DNA of 64,000 nucleotides from Cupriavidus sp. WKF15 (GTDB lineage Bacteria; Pseudomonadota; Gammaproteobacteria; Burkholderiales; Burkholderiaceae), in NCBI RefSeq assembly GCF_029278605.1, contig NZ_CP119573.1, positions 434,001 through 498,000 on the forward strand, in the 5' to 3' direction. Positions 62,259 to 64,000 of this stretch are shown here, piece after piece (position 1 is the first letter of the stretch; every line of letters begins with the position of its first letter). Position numbers and translations under genes: made by a program. The notes beneath the pieces are model-generated. The model ran no database searches. It was not told the origin of the DNA and worked only from the letters and a program-made list of their open reading frames with translations.

Positions 62259-63356
62259 TTACAGCTTGAACTCGCCCACCACGCCCTGCAGCTGGTGGGC
62301 CTGGTCAGCCAGCGATGCCGAGGCCGCGGCGGCTTGCTCCACCAGCGCCGCGTTCTGCTGTGTGACGGCGTCCATCTGCGCCACGGCCTGGCTGACCTGC
62401 TCGATGCTGCTGCTCTGGTCGCGCGAAGCCACCGAGATCTCGCCGAGGATGCCCGTGACGCTGCGCACGGCCTGCTGGAGTTCTCCCATGGTCTGCCCGG
62501 CCTTGTCGACCAGCACCGCGCCGCCTTCGACCTGCCTGGCAGAATCGCCGATCAGCACGCGGATCTCCTTGGCGGCGGTGGCGCTGCGCTGGGCGAGCGT
62601 GCGCACTTCACCGGCCACCACGGCGAAGCCGCGGCCCTGCTCGCCCGCGCGCGCCGCTTCCACCGCGGCGTTGAGCGCCAGGATATTGGTCTGGAAGGCA
62701 ATGCCTTCGATGACCTGGATGATCTCGACCACCTTGTTCGAGCTGGCGCTGATCGCCTGCATGGTCTGCACCACGTCATTGACCACCACGCCGCCGCGCT
62801 CGGCGATCGCCGATGCATTGGCGGCGATGTCGTTGGCGGCGTGCGCACGCTCGGCGTTGCGGCGCACCATATCGGTCAGGCTGCCCATGCTGGACGCCGT
62901 CTCCTGCAGGGTGGCCGCCTGTTCCTCGGTGCGCTGGGAGAGGTCGGTATTGCCGTCCGCGATCTGGCGCGAAGAGTCGGCGATCGAGTCGGTGGAACTC
63001 TTGATCCGGCTCACCAGGTCGGTCAGGATGTCCTCCATCTTGCCCATGCCGCCGAGCAGCCGGCCGAAGGCGCCGCCCTGGTCGGTATCGAAGTCCTGGC
63101 TGAGGTCGCCGGCGGCCACGGTTTCGGCAATGTAGACTGCGTCGGCCAGCGGCCGCTCTATGCCGGCGGCCAGCCAGAAGGCGCCGGCAACCGCCGCCGC
63201 CAGTGCCGCCAGGCCCAGTCCGAGCATGGTGTAGCGCGTCGCGTCGCTGCCCTCCAGCTGCGCCAGGCCCGTGCCGATGGCGGCGCCCGCCAACAGCACG
63301 ACCAGCCCGAAGGTTGCGCCCAGGCGGGCCCGGATGGTCATATTTGCCTGCGACAT
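62259..63356 (-). CDS. Methyl-accepting chemotaxis protein without periplasmic sensor
   Basis: A 365-aa receptor. Two membrane helices (~10-30 and ~43-63) are separated by only about a dozen residues, so there is no ligand-binding domain. HAMP and a complete signalling domain ([35 protein letters not shown]) follow. It ends at EFKL without the CheR-docking pentapeptide. It may sense through its membrane part, redox state or partners. A strong sigma-28 promoter is present upstream. Confidence 0.9.
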   Translation of the reverse strand: MSQANMTIRARLGATFGLVVLLAGAAIGTGLAQLEGSDATRYTMLGLGLAALAAAVAGAFWLAAGIERPLADAVYIAETVAAGDLSQDFDTDQGGAFGRLLGGMGKMEDILTDLVSRIKSSTDSIADSSRQIADGNTDLSQRTEEQAATLQETASSMGSLTDMVRRNAERAHAANDIAANASAIAERGGVVVNDVVQTMQAISASSNKVVEIIQVIEGIAFQTNILALNAAVEAARAGEQGRGFAVVAGEVRTLAQRSATAAKEIRVLIGDSARQVEGGAVLVDKAGQTMGELQQAVRSVTGILGEISVASRDQSSSIEQVSQAVAQMDAVTQQNAALVEQAAAASASLADQAHQLQGVVGEFKL

Positions 63357-63407
63357 TGCTGTTATCCCCCGTGTTGGAACGTCCGTTCTTGATGGTCTGC
63401 CGTTGGA

Positions 63408-63434
63408 GTATCGGCAGTAATGCGCGGAGGTTTA
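63408..63434 (-). promoter_or_regulatory. Sigma-28 promoter of the second chemoreceptor gene
   Basis: On the minus strand TAAA-N15-GCCGATAC matches the sigma-28 consensus at all but the last position, ~50 bp upstream of the start codon at 63356. Confidence 0.88.
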
Positions 63435-63483
63435 GGAACGGAAGGACTGGGGAAATCCCGATGGTGGTTGCTTCGTGACGCGT

Positions 63484-63515
63484 CAAAAAGAAAGAGGCGG
63501 GCCGCAGCCCGCCTC
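63484..63515 (-). terminator. Intrinsic terminator of the PhoX-like gene
   Basis: On the minus strand the stem GAGGCGGGC/GCCCGCCTC is followed by TTTCTTTTT, about 20 bp after the stop at 63537. Classic rho-independent form. Confidence 0.85.
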
Positions 63516-63536
63516 CTGTTCCCATCGCCAGGTCGA

Positions 63537-64000
63537 TCAACCCTTGGCCAGCTTGACGCTCGTCAGGTCGGCCGTCAGATAGCCAACCGCCGCGCCAAAG
63601 CGGTCCTTGTAGTTGGCGCGCACCAGCGGATCCAGCGTGGCCTGGACCTTGGCGTGCAGGCTGCTCCAGTCGCCAGCATGCTGGAAATTGCTCATGATGT
63701 AAGTCCAGCCATTGAGCTCGTCCACCGCGTGCAGGCCAGTCGATTCGGCGCCGGCAGGGGTGGACAGCAGGCGCGAGAGCTGCCTGGTGTCCACGTTGTA
63801 GGCCCACAAGAAGTTGTTGACGTGCTGGCCGCTGTCCTCGCCAATGAACAGCGTGCGCAGCTTCTCCGAGAACTTCAGGTTGTCCGGGTTGGCGATCCAC
63901 TCCGGGTCGGCCGTATTGCCGAGCACGTCGCCCAGGATGTCATGGCCGTTGAGCAGGCCCTTGGTATGCACCGGCACCCATTCACTGTTGATGGCGTCGC
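63537..64000 (-). CDS. PhoX-family (DUF839) phosphatase, C-terminal part
   Basis: The last ~154 codons of a gene that begins beyond the right edge. The visible part (ADPEWIANPDNLKFSEKLRT, LFIGEDSGQHVNNFLWAYNV, SRLLSTPAGAESTGLHAVDE) matches the C-terminal repeats of PhoX/DUF839 proteins, which are Tat-exported, Ca/Fe-dependent alkaline phosphatases. The N-terminal metal-binding motifs cannot be checked here. Confidence 0.82.
   Translation of the reverse strand, partial: DAINSEWVPVHTKGLLNGHDILGDVLGNTADPEWIANPDNLKFSEKLRTLFIGEDSGQHVNNFLWAYNVDTRQLSRLLSTPAGAESTGLHAVDELNGWTYIMSNFQHAGDWSSLHAKVQATLDPLVRANYKDRFGAAVGYLTADLTSVKLAKG

Overview
The window is high-GC DNA with dense, translationally coupled genes. 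It carries an O2-independent ubiquinone module (ubiUVT), a norR-norA(ytfE)-norB nitric oxide block, narXL, a LigD/Ku end-joining pair and a betaproteobacterial flagellar cluster. Together these point to a Cupriavidus/Ralstonia-type Burkholderiaceae genome, probably the second replicon. That assignment is inferred from gene content and protein style, not from a database search. No rRNA, tRNA, CRISPR array or transposase was found.

Layout. (1) 1-6352, minus strand: a type VI secretion spike gene (vgrG, with an apparent one-base frameshift), then a Tle3-like lipase effector and two tandem Tli3-like lipoprotein immunity genes. A second copy of the vgrG tail and the start of a second tle3 follow and run off the left edge, so this is an expanding effector/immunity array with scars of recombination. 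(2) 6728-20860: a nitric oxide and anaerobic respiration regulon. It holds norB and ytfE, divergent norR with sigma-54, IHF and NorR sites readable between them, ubiUVT, a nitronate monooxygenase-like flavoprotein, a CRP/FNR regulator, a polytopic membrane protein, a hemerythrin and the NarX/NarL nitrate two-component pair. (3) 21054-31102: small stress-type genes (DUF3309, DUF3008, BON, PRC-barrel, glycine-rich membrane protein), a hydrolase, a DUF3182 protein, and signalling genes that include a degenerate kinase and an orphan sigma-54 activator. (4) 31410-38945: non-homologous end joining. ligD and ku flank a small exported protein, a hybrid kinase with a dead receiver domain and a proline-rich micro-ORF. 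A BON protein and a Gln-rich protein follow. (5) 39130-43732: a DUF2236 oxygenase-like protein, a DHA2 drug exporter and a chemoreceptor. (6) 43733-58557: an AT-richer spacer with several hairpins, a divergent Hfq-like gene, then fliC-flaG-fliD-fliS-fliT, a FliK-like/FlhB-C-terminal pair, fliE (minus) and fliFGHIJK. (7) 58645-64000: a small membrane protein, AlkB, a GFA-family protein, a TSUP transporter, a DUF938 methyltransferase, a HiPIP, a second chemoreceptor with a sigma-28 promoter, and the 3' part of a PhoX-like gene cut by the right edge.

How it works together. NarXL and the CRP/FNR protein would switch on nitrate/NO respiration. NorR senses NO and with sigma-54 drives ytfE-norB for detoxification and Fe-S repair, while UbiUVT keeps ubiquinone synthesis going without O2. 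Flagellar class III genes and at least one chemoreceptor carry good sigma-28 promoters. The most unusual items are the T6SS cassette duplication, the Hfq-like paralogue beside the flagellin gene with a hairpin-rich leader region, and a run of signalling proteins with broken catalytic residues.
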